Origin: Ettlia oleoabundans
Taxonomy: Eukaryota > Chlorophyta > Chlorophyceae > Chlamydomonadales
Assembly (NCBI GenBank): GCA_019693395.1
Contig: JAAMXP010001224.1
Location: forward strand, 9,092-39,619
DNA length: 30,528 nucleotides
Direction: 5' to 3'
Below are positions 1-10,432 of this stretch, one piece after another. The notes beneath the pieces were generated by a model, which was not told the DNA's origin, made no database searches, and worked only from the letters and a program-made list of their open reading frames with translations. Position 1 is the stretch's first letter, and the number at the start of each line of letters is the position of its first letter. A program made the translations under genes and the position numbers.

Positions 1-35
1 CCCCACCACCACCACCACCCCCAAACACACACAGA
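1..35. repeat. CCA / CA microsatellite at window edge
   Basis: A run of CCACCACC units followed by ACACACA, lying in the intron just downstream of the last visible PPR exon. It is simple sequence with no coding signal. Confidence 0.7.
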
Positions 36-41
36 GCGCAC

Positions 42-2903
42 CTGGTAGATTCGCAGTGCCTCCTCCACCTGCCCCGCCTTGCCATAGGCGGAAATGAGGC
101 TGGTGTAAGTGGTGCCCGTGGGCTGCACACCGTCGGCCAGCATGCGCTCGTATACTCCCGCTGCCGCCGCCGGCTGACCCGCCTTGGAGCAAGCTGAGAT
201 GATAGTGTTGTAGGTGCGGGGCTCAGGGGTGCAGCCCTGCAGGAGGCAACGCAAGCAGGAACGGGGCATGAGCAAGGCGCTGATGTCGAAAAGGCAGGCG
301 TGGTGTGAAAATTTGGCCGAGAAGCACCTTTGTGTTATACCGTCCAGCTTCTACAAAGCAGGGTTGATGTTACCCACTGACAAAGCTGGAGCAGGCCAAC
401 CATTTGCAGGTGAAGGAGGCACTAAAAAGAAGCAAATCACTGCAGCTCAACAGCTGGTATCGACGCCAGTCCCCCCCCCACCACCACCCACAGTCCCCCC
501 CCACACACCACCCACCCACACACCACCACCACACACACACCACCACCACCACCAGAAAAAACCCACGCACACACCCCACCACCGACACCACCCACACCTG
601 TGCTTGCAGCTGGTCCAGCACCTCCACCGCCTTGCCCCACTGCCCGCTCTTGCCGTGGATGTCAATCAAAATGTTGTAGGTGACAAGGTTGGGGGTGCAG
701 CCCTCGGCAAGCAGCTGCTGGAATACGTCCAGGGCCAGGTCGCACTCGCTGCAGGGACGAAAGCAAAGATTGATTACAATGGAAGGGGAGTGTTGAGATG
801 TGAGAAAGAACACATCCATCCAGGGCAAGGTCAGACTCGCTGTAAGGAGGAGCAAAGAATTCATATGTCCTTAAAAGGGAAAGGGGTGAAAGTTAGGGAG
901 GAAGGAAAGTGCACCAGATTATAGGATCAGAGCAGAGGAAGAAAGAACAGAAATCAGCTGAGTGCAAGGACACGGTAATGGCAAAGCGGCCAGAAGCAGA
1001 TCAAATCAAGCAGGTAAATGCCAGGAGTAAGGGTCATCCCAGCACCACTCACTTGCACTTGACGCAGACGCTCATGAGGGCGGAGTAGGTGTGGATGTTT
1101 GCCTCAATGCCGCGGCTCCGCATCTCCGCGACGAGCTCCAGCGCACGCCGCAGCTGCTGGTGCCCGCCGCACTGCAGCACAGCAGAACACACACACCAAC
1201 AGACCAGGTGCATGGTGAACAGGTACAGGTTGGCAAAACAACGAATTGGCATCGCAGGTTGCTGTACTGTCCGTGAGACCTAACAAGACCATACAGCAAT
1301 ACGACTCCTGTTTGTATGTTCTTTCAACAGAGACTGGTACAAGCACCTGAACCTGTGCGCTGCGCCAACAAACAGCTCCCCCAGTTACCTGGCTGATGAT
1401 AGTGGTGTAAGTGTACAGGTCAGCCAGCTTGGACAGAGGGTGGTCAGGTGGCAGTGAGCGCAGCCAATCAAAAAGCTCTGCACACATGTTGCGGGCTGCG
1501 GCGTGCTTGTTTAGGCTTGCGCATGGAGGTTGGAGGCAGGGAAAGCCAGGGTGATAAGAAGCGCAGCAGGCAAAACACCTACACCATGCTGCTCGCTGCC
1601 CGTAACATTAATGTTGTCTGGGGTTCAAATGCGTACCATGAAAATGAACAAGGACAGGCAAGCTGCTGCATGCGCACCTGCAGCACGGTGGGGCAGTCCT
1701 GTCTTGGACAGCTCCTTCAGCAGCGCCGCCACTGCCCGGCTGTCCAGGTGACGCAGCCCCTCACGCACCGCATCCATCACCGGCTGGCCATTTTTGAGGC
1801 GCTGCGGTAGGGGCAAGGTGCGGGAGGAATGCAGGGTGTGGTGGCGATTTTAGGAAGGAGAAAAAGACGCAACTACACGAGGGTGCAACCGCTGGAGCAT
1901 CGCAAAGCCTGGCACGGCAAGCAGGCATCATAGCCGGGCCCTATTTATCAACAGGCAGGCATCATGGCAGTCAAGCCGAAGGCCAACCGAAATTTTGGCG
2001 AGCTCCTGGGGGAGAAGGACAACAAACTCAGCACCCACGAGCGGCTGGTCGCCACCCACCTGTACCGCCTTCACCAGGCTCTCAACAGACACCTCAGTGC
2101 TTGTACTGCCGCCCTGGGCTGGCAGTGCATCTCCCTTGCGCACGCTTGTAATGGAGTGCCATAGGCGGCGGTAGCTGCCTTGAGCGCGTGACGAGGGGGT
2201 CGCTGCTGCCGCCGGGGATGGCGACTGACGCTGCTCTAGGGCTGCTGCTGCGGCAGCGGTGGCGGCTGCCACCGCTGCGTGCTGCGGGCTGCCTTGGTCG
2301 CTGGCGCTTATGTCGCTTGCAGTGGCCAGCAAGTCTTCTGCAGGGGCTACCTCTTGCTCTGCTACTGCCCCAGCTGGCTGGGGCACGACCTGCCGGCCAA
2401 AGGACCAGCGGCGGCGGTGCAGCGGGGTCGCCGCAGCCTTGCTGTCACCAGCCTTGCGGAGCTGCTTACTGCTGCTGTTGCTGCTGCTGGGGCCAGGTGC
2501 CTGCCCATCGTTGTTGATATCCAGGTCAAACAGGGATTCAGCAAGCTTATCCGCGCTGTCTACAGAAGGAGGCGCCTCATCCTGGCCCTTGCTCGCCCAC
2601 CACCCAAACGACTTCTTCCGCTGGTGGCCAGGCTTGTCGTTAGGCGCCGGTGGCGCCCTCGATACACCTCCAAAACATCCGGTCTGCAGGGAAGGGGAGT
2701 GCTCAGCACAGTGAAACGCCTGCCCCAACTCCGTGTGCAGAAAGGGGTCAAGCGCGCGCCGACCGGCCGCCACCCAACCCGCCCTCGCCCCCTCAACAGC
2801 CGGCACCAGGGAATGATGGTGGACCCTTGGCTACTGATATATCAGCGTGCTGTCACCGCCCTCAGCGGCGGCACGAGCTCTACAGTTTGAGGCTCACACT
2901 CAT
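42..2903 (-). CDS. P-type pentatricopeptide repeat (PPR) protein, 3' part outside window
   Basis: Organellar RNA-binding PPR protein, partial at its C-terminus. Exons on the minus strand: 2683-2060, 1801-1678, 1495-1389, 1171-1053, 748-598 and 236-42, then off the left edge; every junction keeps frame. The 2683 exon has no ATG. A two-codon first exon (2903-2898, ATGAGT then donor GTGAGC) joins in frame and is my tentative start. Residues about 1-200 are Ser/Ala/Gln-rich and may contain a transit peptide. They are followed by a helical lead-in with a typical 'LFDWLRSLP' motif, then four full 35-residue PPRs and part of a fifth (TYTTIIS, TYSALMS, TYNILID, TYNTIIS, TYTSLIS). Fifth/last residue pairs read T/N, S/N, N/E and N/T. 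By the published PPR code the first two favour A, and N at position 5 favours pyrimidines. Role inferred: organelle transcript stability, processing or translation; target unknown. The repeat identification is secure; the 5' end is not. Confidence 0.85.
469..598. repeat. CCCACC/CACCACC/ACAC low-complexity tract in PPR intron
   Basis: About 130 bases of C/A-only simple sequence (CCCCCCACC, CACACACC, CACCACCACC). It fills the intron between PPR exons 748-598 and 236-42 and abuts the donor at 597. On the transcribed strand it reads as a GGT/GTG-rich run right after the splice donor, so G-run splicing enhancers or G-quadruplex formation are possible. Open frames across it are compositional artefacts. 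Confidence 0.8.
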
Positions 2904-3335
2904 TCTTGAGGTCTGGCGCCACTCAGGGCCGCTCCGCCAGGAGCTGGTGCGGGATTGACTCTAACAGATGATGCAACTCGCGCGAGGGGTGCGTAGTTGG
3001 CGGGTCTCGCTGAGCTCACGCGTCTCCGAGGCGCGTGCCTTCCGGTTATAGAGGGAATATCGGCGGGGGGATGTGCACTATAGATCACTAATATGTGAAC
3101 GAAGCTGCAAACGATACGCGTTGGAGCCCGCGCTTGTGCCAGCAAGGGAGATGCCGCGGCGAGTTGGAAGTTTGGTCAGGTGATCCGGACGTTTGTCGTC
3201 ACGGTAATTCACCAATGGGTATACACAGGAGGCATACTTGCGATGCCTAGAAATGCTGGCACAACATGGGTCCAACCAGCCAGGTGGCCCCCCGCCGCAG
3301 CCCCGACGGAAGGTGCCGGCAATGGTAGGGCACGG
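2904..3335. other. Intergenic: PPR 5' flank and CMS1 3' flank
   Basis: I see no supported gene here. The stretch must hold the PPR promoter (minus strand) and the end of the CMS1 transcript. A CTATAG box occurs near 3080 on the minus strand. Short open frames lack ATG starts or splice support. Confidence 0.5.
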
Positions 3336-3340
3336 TTACA
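3336..3340 (-). terminator. TGTAA poly(A) signal of the CMS1 gene
   Basis: TGTAA on the minus strand, about 170 bases after the TAA stop at 3510. TGTAA is the usual polyadenylation signal of green algae. Confidence 0.55.
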
Positions 3341-3509
3341 TGATCCACCACTCAACCTTGCAGCAGGTGCATGGGCCAGAAGCCAAGGTGTTGGAGTGAA
3401 GCATCCAAAGTTTCAAGCATTAAGATTTCCAGTTTTCCTGCTGTCCACCGCTGCGTTGCCACTTGCAACACAAGACGGTTGCCGATGCGCTGCTCCACAG
3501 CGCCCACAG

Positions 3510-5379
3510 TTATGTGCTGCTGACGTCATCGCTGTTCACTAGCGAAAGCTTGAGGCTGCCTGCCGCCAGCCTCTCCTTCAAATGCCGGTCAAAGAACAGC
3601 CACCAGTCGGCCCTGGTCTCGGATATTGCAAGGATGTCCCTGCAGCGCAGGCGTAACGTTGTTAATCCCACCCCCGGTGGAGCCAGTCTTCCTTCAAGGG
3701 CGATAAGGCAGCCCCCTGGCCGGCTATCTGGGAGCAGACCTTGCTACTGCTTGCTCCAAAATTGCTTACAAACCCACCCACCTCTGCTTGGCGTCCAGCT
3801 GAACATCCAGCACCACATGCTTCAACTGCTCCAAGCTCAAAGCGCCGCCATCCGCCAGCTTGCAGAGGCGGTTGGGCGTGCCGGCTGCAATGCACAGCAC
3901 CTGGCTGCGAAGCGCCTCCTCCTGCTCGTGAACCTGCATGGCGTGACGGCAACGCAGGGAAAAGGTAAAAGAAACAGGCAAGCATGATTGAACAACTCTG
4001 GAGAGTTTAGTAAAGGTTCAAAGGTGGGGCATAAGCAAATTGGGCCTCGGGCATTGCAGCAAGCCCTCCAAACTCGGCACCAGAAAATGCCATGGCAGCT
4101 ACAACTGCACTGCACACTGTTGCCAACATGCGATTCATGCTTGCATTTGCAATGTTTATATCAGGCCAGCCCCTGCAAGGCTGGTTGGTCAGTAGTCAAA
4201 CCCACCTTCATGTGCTTGGCAAACAGCTTGCCAATGCGGCACGCCTGCAAATCAGGTCAAGTGAGTTGGGGCAAACCGTGAAAATCTGAGAAAGGGCAGT
4301 GCAGCCACAAACTTCAGCTGGATCAAATGCATTACCTGGCGAGGCTGAGAACATCAAACCAATCGTTGAGTGAAAATAAGAAACGTTTGTTAGTAGAGGT
4401 ACTTTTTTCTGGAAAGCATCTAGTAATGTATGCCAGATGGCAGACAACTCGCGCCCTTACAACTCCTCTTTTAAACCAGGCAGATCATAAGGCTGGACCC
4501 ATCTCAGCATGAGATAAAGCGGCTCACCTGGTTGAACCCCGGGCAGAGCTTGATAAGGTTGACGGCCCCTATTGCCGACGGCGCGATGAGCAGCAGGCTG
4601 GGGCTTCCCGGCGAACGGCCCTGCTCCTTTTGCTGCTGCTGCTGCTGCTGCGGGCCTGCCTGCTTCTTGCCGCCACTCCTGTTGCAAAACTCTTGCTGCC
4701 AGCTACCGGGCTGCAGCGACTTGAGCCGGTCTTCAAGGGAACCCGCTGTTGGAAGTGGAGAGATACCCTCAGCCACCAGGCCTCCACGCTCTAGTGCGCT
4801 GGCTGCTGTGTGCTGCTGGTAAGAAGCCCACAGCCAGTCTGCCTGTTCCTCCGCGCTGCATGCCGCAATCTGCCGCACCAGCTGCCGCCGAGCCTCAAAC
4901 TCAATCGACGACAGCTTCTGCCCCCGCTTTCGTCGCTTCTTAGCCCGCTTGCCGCTCTCCTCCACCTGGCCTGCATCGCCCTCTGCTGCTGCTCCCTCCT
5001 CATCGCTGCTGCCGCTTGCCGCGTTAGCCAGTAACTGCTGCCGCTGCTCTTGGTCAGCACCCAAATCGAGGTCTACATCAGCGCTAGCAGCAGCTGCATC
5101 ATCATCCACTGGCTTATAATCCTCCATGGTGTCAAGCATGTCCATGAAGTCATCCGCATCTCCACTCGCAAGATCTGCAGAGGCAGACAGCGGGAATGGC
5201 CGGCACAACTTGGATGTCAAGCTCGGCGAAAGCGGCGAAGTGCACTGCCGGCGGCGGCAAAGGCGGCGGCGCTTTGCAGGCGGCTGCTGCACCTCAGCCC
5301 CGCTTGGTTTTCGATGTGCACACCCCAAAATTTCTATTGTTAGGCTCCACCCCGTCAGCGGGGATCTCGCATGTCTCAT
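3510..5379 (-). CDS. CMS1: Cms1-like small-subunit (90S pre-ribosome) biogenesis protein
   Basis: Member of the Cms1/CMSS1 family, nucleolar proteins associated with the U3-containing 90S pre-ribosome, with a degenerate DEAD-helicase-like fold. Minus-strand exons 5379-4528, 4244-4206, 3933-3782 and 3639-3510 join in frame to 390 residues (human CMSS1 is about 280). Family blocks occur in order: 'SPSLLLIAPSAIGAVNLIK' at about 260-278, 'IGKLFAKHMK' across the small second exon, 'AAGTPNRLCKL' (the conserved GTPxR motif) followed by 'LKHVVLDVQLD' in exon 3, and a C-terminal helix ending in TAA. The N-terminal 250 residues are long and charged: an early PPAKRRR nuclear-localisation-like cluster, acidic runs, an AKKRRKRG basic patch, and a seven-Gln tract from a CAG/CTG repeat near 4630-4651. 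The first in-frame ATG (5379) was taken; a shorter start at the internal 'MDMLDTMEDY' is possible if the upstream region is intronic. Domain call strong, start moderate. Confidence 0.85.
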
Positions 5380-5775
5380 GCAGTCTCCAGACCTGCTTGG
5401 ATTGGTGGCGCCGTCGCCTCCGCCTTGCGCTTGTTTCCGACAACTTTGGAGTTCACCGGCAGAGGTTTGCGTTGCGCCCCACCCGGCCGCCGATTGCCTC
5501 CCGCCGCCCCCTTCGTGTGCTTCATCTGGGCGTTTCTAAGGCTCCAACCGGCCCAGTGTCGTTTTTAGGTAAATCAGTCGGCGAATGGATGTCAAACAGC
5601 TACAATGCATGCGCATTCATTGCAACTGAGACGTTGGTTTCTTGTAGCTGGCGGCACAGCAGCAGACGGCCTCAGCCAGCAACTTGATATCGCTGTAACC
5701 CTAGCTTGTTTGTGATTAAATCCGTCACAGTAGCAGTCACATGTGCGACACATACTGGCATTGGAGTTGTGATAG
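5380..5775. other. Intergenic: CMS1 promoter region
   Basis: About 400 bases between the CMS1 start and the 3' end of the lactonase transcript. I find no supported gene or repeat. The CMS1 promoter and 5' UTR should be here. Confidence 0.5.
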
Positions 5776-5780
5776 TTACA
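5776..5780 (-). terminator. TGTAA poly(A) signal downstream of the lactonase extension
   Basis: Minus-strand TGTAA about 160 bases after the second stop (5941) but about 1,100 bases after the first stop (6877). If used, the mRNA includes the whole 311-codon extension. Another TGTAA at 6643-6639 lies inside the extension, 234 bases after the first stop, and could end a shorter mRNA. Confidence 0.5.
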
Positions 5781-5940
5781 CAAGCATACTGGTGGGTATG
5801 CGCTACGGGAAACGGTAAGTAAAACCAAAGAAGAGAAGTTAGAGCAGGTGCAAGTAAGACCAGCCAACGGTTCATCTGGAAAGATCAAGAAGGAAAAAGG
5901 GAGGGAGCTCAGAGCCCCATGCACGTCAAGAGGTCGCTAA

Positions 5941-6876
5941 TCAGCGTGGCTGAGCCAGAGACAGCTGCAGAAACACTGCGCCCAGGGCAGCAGCGGCGGC
6001 AGCGGCAACAGCCAGGCCTGCCGAACTGCTGCCCGGACGCGGCACTCCCGAAGCAGCGCTATCGCGGCTGTTGGATAGGGGTCCGAGGGCAGAACCTGGG
6101 ACTGGCACAATGCTGCCGGCCCCAATCTCTGCACCTCCCGCTGCCTCACTGCCACAACCGTCCAGGCTATCACTAGGGTCAGTTGACGCAAGTACTTCGT
6201 TCGTTGGTTGTTCAGATGGCTCAATGGTGAAAACAACTTCATCGGCCACGGCTTCCAGAGGTTGCGGGTGCTGTGTAGACTCCTCAGCTGCCTCACAGCT
6301 GGGCACCACCTCTGTCGTCGCTAAAGACCCCGCCGCCACCGCACCCAATGCAGCAGCAGGCGTAGAGGGCGCTGGCTGCTCAGTAGGTGCCGTCGCTTCC
6401 CCAATGGGCACAGCTGTCGCTAGCTGCAAATGCTCTACTGCAGCCACCTCAGCAGCAGGCGCAGCTGGGGACGTCTCACCAGCCGGCGCCTGCTCCAGCT
6501 GTTCAGCTGCCTCAGCAGGCTCAGCAGTAAGCGCCGCCGCCGGCTCAGCTGCCCTTGGCTGCGGCCTTGTCGACTCTGCCTCAAGAACAGGCTGCTTCTC
6601 CTGCTGCAGCTGCAAAGTGGCGGTGCCTGCTGTACCTGTTACAGCAGGAGCAGCTGGTACCGGCTCCTCCGCAGGAGCGGCAGCTGGTGCCGGGTCATGT
6701 GCTTCACAAACCGGTAGAGGCGCTTGCTCAACCCGCAGGGGTATGTTTAAAGCTGAAGCGACAGCTACTGGCGCCGCTGCGGCGGTAGTGTTGTTCTGCT
6801 TGCTTGCTGCCGCTGCGGCTGTGGCTGTAGGTGCTGCCTGCGGGGGCTGCTGGGGGCTCGGCGGCGGCGCGGGCTT
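5941..6876 (-). other. In-frame open extension after the lactonase TGA, with hydrophobic tail
   Basis: After the TGA at 6879-6877 the same frame stays open for 311 codons to a TGA at 5941. There is no ATG in this frame, so it cannot be an independently initiated gene. The sequence is Ala/Pro/Glu-rich and disordered-looking (about 280 residues). It ends in one hydrophobic segment (GLAVAAAAAAALGAVFL) a few residues from the C-terminus, the layout of a tail-anchored membrane protein. An in-phase 93-base intron could remove the TGA: donor GTGGGC at 6930, acceptor CCGCAG ending at 6838, coding resuming at 6837. Readthrough, alternative splicing, a sequencing error or decayed coding sequence all fit; I favour a real alternative C-terminus. 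Confidence 0.55.
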
Positions 6877-9800
6877 TCAGGCAGAGGGCTTGGGGGGATT
6901 CTCAGACCGTGGGAACTTCTTGTTGCCCACAGCCCAGTCCGCAATAGCAAGGGCGCTGGCGGAACCTTGGTCCAGCACCCACGTAAGCTTGCCTGCATAA
7001 TAAACGTACCAAATAGCAGTGTCAGGTGGGTGCAAGGTAGCACTAGGGGTGGTTGCAGATTGCGGGCGGCGCCAGGCAAAGCGCGCTGCATAAATCACCA
7101 AAGCTTTACCAAGGAGGCAGGGCGGCTGGCGACAACTGACAACTAGCCGCCGCTGCTGTTTGCTGCCGCAGCAGCAGCAGGGGAGCCCCAGCAGCAACAA
7201 TACAGGCACATGCCACGAAGCAAGTGCTGAGAAGAACAACCACCAGCAAATGTGGCGCAGCTCACCGCTTGCTGGCTGCACCAGCTGCACCGGCAGAGCG
7301 CCGGGCAGCGTCTGCACCTCCAACGCGCGCTGCACCACCTCGGACTTGCCCTGCAGGACATGCCACATAGGTGCAGGTACACACATGCCACATCAGCACA
7401 GTTGATGAAGCGCCGCAAATGACAGCTACAGTACAATCCGTCTAACAACATGCCCTCACAAAGCATCACACACACGCACTCAGAGCGTCAATGCAGTGCT
7501 CCCACAGGAGCGTGCTGTGCTCCCTGATCTGCTGTGCCACTCTGTGCCTGCTACCTCCAAGGAAAAAGTCTTCTCGGTCATGCAACTGTTTGGACCAGCT
7601 CAAAGCCTTCCTTCAAGCAGGACAGTCAGCATGATGCTGCGCACCTGGCCAAGCGCGACCACCGCCACATTCTTCGCAGCATTCAGCACCGGCATGGACA
7701 GGGTGATGCGTTCCGTGGGTGGCTTGGGAGAGTTGCTGACGGGCAGCACCCAGCCCTCTGCAGGTTGACGGTGCGACAACGGGGACAGGAGGGAGGGGCA
7801 AAATGTCAGTGTTGGAGGGCCAATAGGGGGAGCGGGCAGGGACCTGCAATACACTGTTGTTGATCTTAAGCAGCCCAGCAGCAGTAGCAGCACTTTTCAC
7901 ATCAACAATGGACTTGTGATCTCCGTCAGCGGTGTAATCTATCATGCCATGCAATGATGCTACGTGCAGCAACATTACGGTGGTCAATTTCACAAGATGC
8001 ACTCCAGCAAAGGGGGGCAGCACAACGAGGCAGGCCAAGCGTGCACCCACCGGTGGCAGCCGTCTCCTTGCGGTTGGGGAACAGCGAGGCGACGTGGCCG
8101 TCAGGCCCCACGCCCAGCAGCACGCAGTCAATCTCAGGGAAGCCCTGGGAGTTGCGCGGCAGCACGCTGCTGCTCAGCTCCAGCAGCTGTCCTGCAGGGG
8201 GCACAGCATGGGACCACAGCGGGTCAAGGGGGGCTACATGCTAAGAGTATGTGGAGGATGCACATGGTGGCACAATGATTCGGCAGCAATAGCCAGCAGC
8301 TGGCCTGCAGAGTCACAGCAGGGGCCAGTGGGCCAAGTGGCGTTATAGGGTGAGGATGATGGGAGGATGCAAATGCTGGCACAATGACTCCACGACATTG
8401 CCAGCAACATAGTGCCGCCAAACAAACAAGGAGCAGCCTTGAACAAGCCCATCAACTAAATCCCACTACTGCCGCCGAGCGTCCTCAAATGTGCCACTCT
8501 GCCCCATCTCACTAGGTGAACAGGTAAAACAGAACTCACCCTCATACTGCACCGCGGCATTTTTGTCAACGAGCAACACGTCACGGAGCCTTAAGCCTCC
8601 CAAACCCCACCACAAACCCACTTTTCTGCCACACACACAAACCACACTCACCCTCATAGTGCACCGCGGCCTTGTCCACAGGCAGCCCCTCCTTAATCGC
8701 CAGCACTTGGTTGGCTGGCACCGGCACCTTGCGCAGCAGCTCCTGGTGTGCGGCCCTGTAGTTGCTGTCCTCGCTGCTGAGGGGCACGTTGCGCTCATCA
8801 ACAAACAGCACCCACCTGCGGTTGGGGTAGCAGGGGTAGCAGAGGTGGCGACGTGGCAGAGGGAGTGGTGCAATTGTTGTGCACATGAGGGCAGCGATAG
8901 GGTGTGGCTGTGGCTGTGGCCGTGGCCACTGACATAGTCACGGTGCTGCAGAGAGACTCGTGGCGACCAGGCACAAATCCGCTGATAGGTGCCCGGCCTG
9001 AGCAAACCCCAGCGGCAAATATGCCCTTGCTGCAGGCGTACCACAACCGCCCATCATCGCTACCCAGCATAACCGTTAGTCAGTGGGCACCACACTCCCC
9101 AGTTGATTGGTAGCCACCATCCCCACCCACCATTTTGAGAAGTCCACGTCCTGGCGCCCAACCAGCCCAGCAAGACTCTTGATCAATGAGCCACCCGACA
9201 GCGCGATGGTGAAAGCGTCCCGCGCCGCCACAGCCTCGGCGGCGGCTGCCGCTACGTAGTCTGCCAGCCCTGACGCGGCTGCAAAATTGCTGTCGTACAC
9301 GTGGACAGCCACATCAGAACCCCCAGCGGGGTAGGTGAACAGGAGGGGGTGGATGTTGATGCCAGGGCCGCGAGACTGGCTCAGTGGCGCGGCCTCGCCT
9401 GCAGGTGGGAATGATGGGGTGGCAGCATGGGCGAGGGAAACGGCGCGGGCAGGGGACAGTCTGCATGATTTGCATGGTTGGCTGGCTGGCTGTGCAGGGT
9501 GAGGGGCCAGCCAGCCCGCCACCTACAGTTGGTGCTGCCCCTGCTCAGGTGGGTTGCTCTAAACTGCCGGTGCTTGACACCAATACTTCCAGCATTGGCT
9601 GGGAGCAGGAGCTCACCGCTGGGCATGTAGTGGCCGCCCATGGCTGGTGGGATGCCGTCAGGCCACCTGCAGGCGAATCACCACCCTGGCTGGTGAGACA
9701 ATGGGCTGGAGACGTGGTGCTGCTGGCACCATGGAAGGTGGCGACGAAGAGTGGCCGAATGGTAACACACTGGCACTGCTTCAGACACGAACAACTCAAG

Positions 9801-10169
9801 ACAGCTAGATTCAGGTGCATTGGAGCAAGGTGGCGCATGCCATACACACTGGCACGCTGCTGCTGCTAAGCTCAAACCGCTGGTAAGCTGGCGAGATGCG
9901 ACGGCGGTGGCGGCAGCAACCGCCCAGGCATGCAGACATGGCCCAGCGGCCGGCCCGCACCTGCTGATGGGTTGGATCACGTTGACGGCTGGGGATGGGA
10001 CGCGTGCCTCCTCCTGCTCAACCACGGCGGCGCCGTTCTGCGAGGCTACGCCCTTGCTCTCCACCTGCTGGGCACGCACCACAAGGGCACGCTGTCGCTG
10101 GATCGTGGTCCGTGCCAGTCGGCGCTCGCTGAGAGTCCTGCACTGGCTGAGCCGCAAGGAGGCGGACAT
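6877..10169 (-). CDS. PGL: 6-phosphogluconolactonase, plastid-targeted
   Basis: Hydrolyses 6-phosphogluconolactone in the oxidative pentose phosphate pathway. Minus-strand exons 10169-9961, 9666-9617, 9398-9131, 8815-8652, 8191-8051, 7757-7645, 7350-7266 and 6992-6877 join in frame to 381 residues. The first about 70 residues are Ser/Arg/Gln-rich with few acidic residues (MSASLRLSQCRTLSERRLAR), consistent with a chloroplast transit peptide. Signature motifs: 'TIALSGGSL' near 153-161, 'FVDERNVP' near 180-187, and the catalytic-region motif 'GVGPDGHVASLFP' near 256-268. The usual C-terminal block 'PGALPVQLVQP' then 'LTWVLDQGSASAL' follows. The enzyme is therefore complete at its TGA, yet the frame continues beyond it (see 5941-6876). 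The intron after exon 4 contains a second copy of that exon's end. Start: first ATG, preceding the transit-like sequence; divergent from the START gene. Confidence 0.92.
8253..8408. repeat. Diverged direct repeat, period about 109, in lactonase intron 4
   Basis: The segment 8253-8299 (starting GGAGGATGCACATGGTGGCA) recurs in diverged form at 8362-8408 (GGAGGATGCAAATGCTGGCA). Both are intronic and non-coding. It points to past tandem duplication within this intron. Confidence 0.6.
8534..8676 (-). repeat. Duplicated exon 4 tail plus splice donor
   Basis: The end of lactonase exon 4 with its donor (8676-8646, encoding DKAAVHYEG then GTGAGT) is echoed at 8567-8534 inside the intron. That copy encodes VDKNAAVQYEG then GTGAGT. 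The two donors are 112 bases apart. The copy has no clear acceptor. Reading through to the second donor meets a TGA, so use of it would truncate the enzyme. It is best seen as a relic of partial exon duplication. Confidence 0.7.
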
Positions 10170-10432
10170 CGAGATGCTGTGCTAGCAAAACTAATATAAG
10201 AGGCGCCGATATCCCACCAAACGACAAGAATACTACCGTGCAAGAGCGCAAGCCCGACGGTTGAGAAGAGAGCTGAGAAGAGTCCGCGTCCACGTCACCC
10301 GCCCCAGCAGACCATCGAGGAGATGCTCCTCTCACAACTCGGACAGACTAAACGGCACGATCGAATACATACGACTAACCTTGCAGCATATCGACAGCAC
10401 CCGACCTCCGACAATCTCTGGTTCACGGCGAA
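10170..10432. promoter_or_regulatory. Bidirectional promoter, lactonase (-) / START-like gene (+)
   Basis: Only 263 bases separate the two divergent start codons, so both core promoters must overlap. A TATAAG at 10195-10200 could serve the plus-strand gene. If so, the leader contains an upstream ATG at 10323 whose 48-codon frame runs past the main ATG at 10433 in another frame. Confidence 0.5.

Noticed and set aside
214..924. 236-codon plus-strand frame with His/Pro repeats
   Set aside because: It crosses the CCACC microsatellite and PPR exons on the other strand. It is a simple-sequence artefact.
2188..2890. Plus-strand frames of 109-203 codons with poly-Cys/Leu runs
   Set aside because: They are opposite the Ser/Gln-rich PPR N-terminal exon. 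The Cys and Leu runs are complements of Gln and Ser codons.
6071..7000. 309-codon plus-strand open frame, Ala/Ser/Gly/Cys-rich
   Set aside because: It is the antisense shadow of the lactonase end and its extension. Composition is that of complemented Ala/Pro codons, with no splice or domain support.
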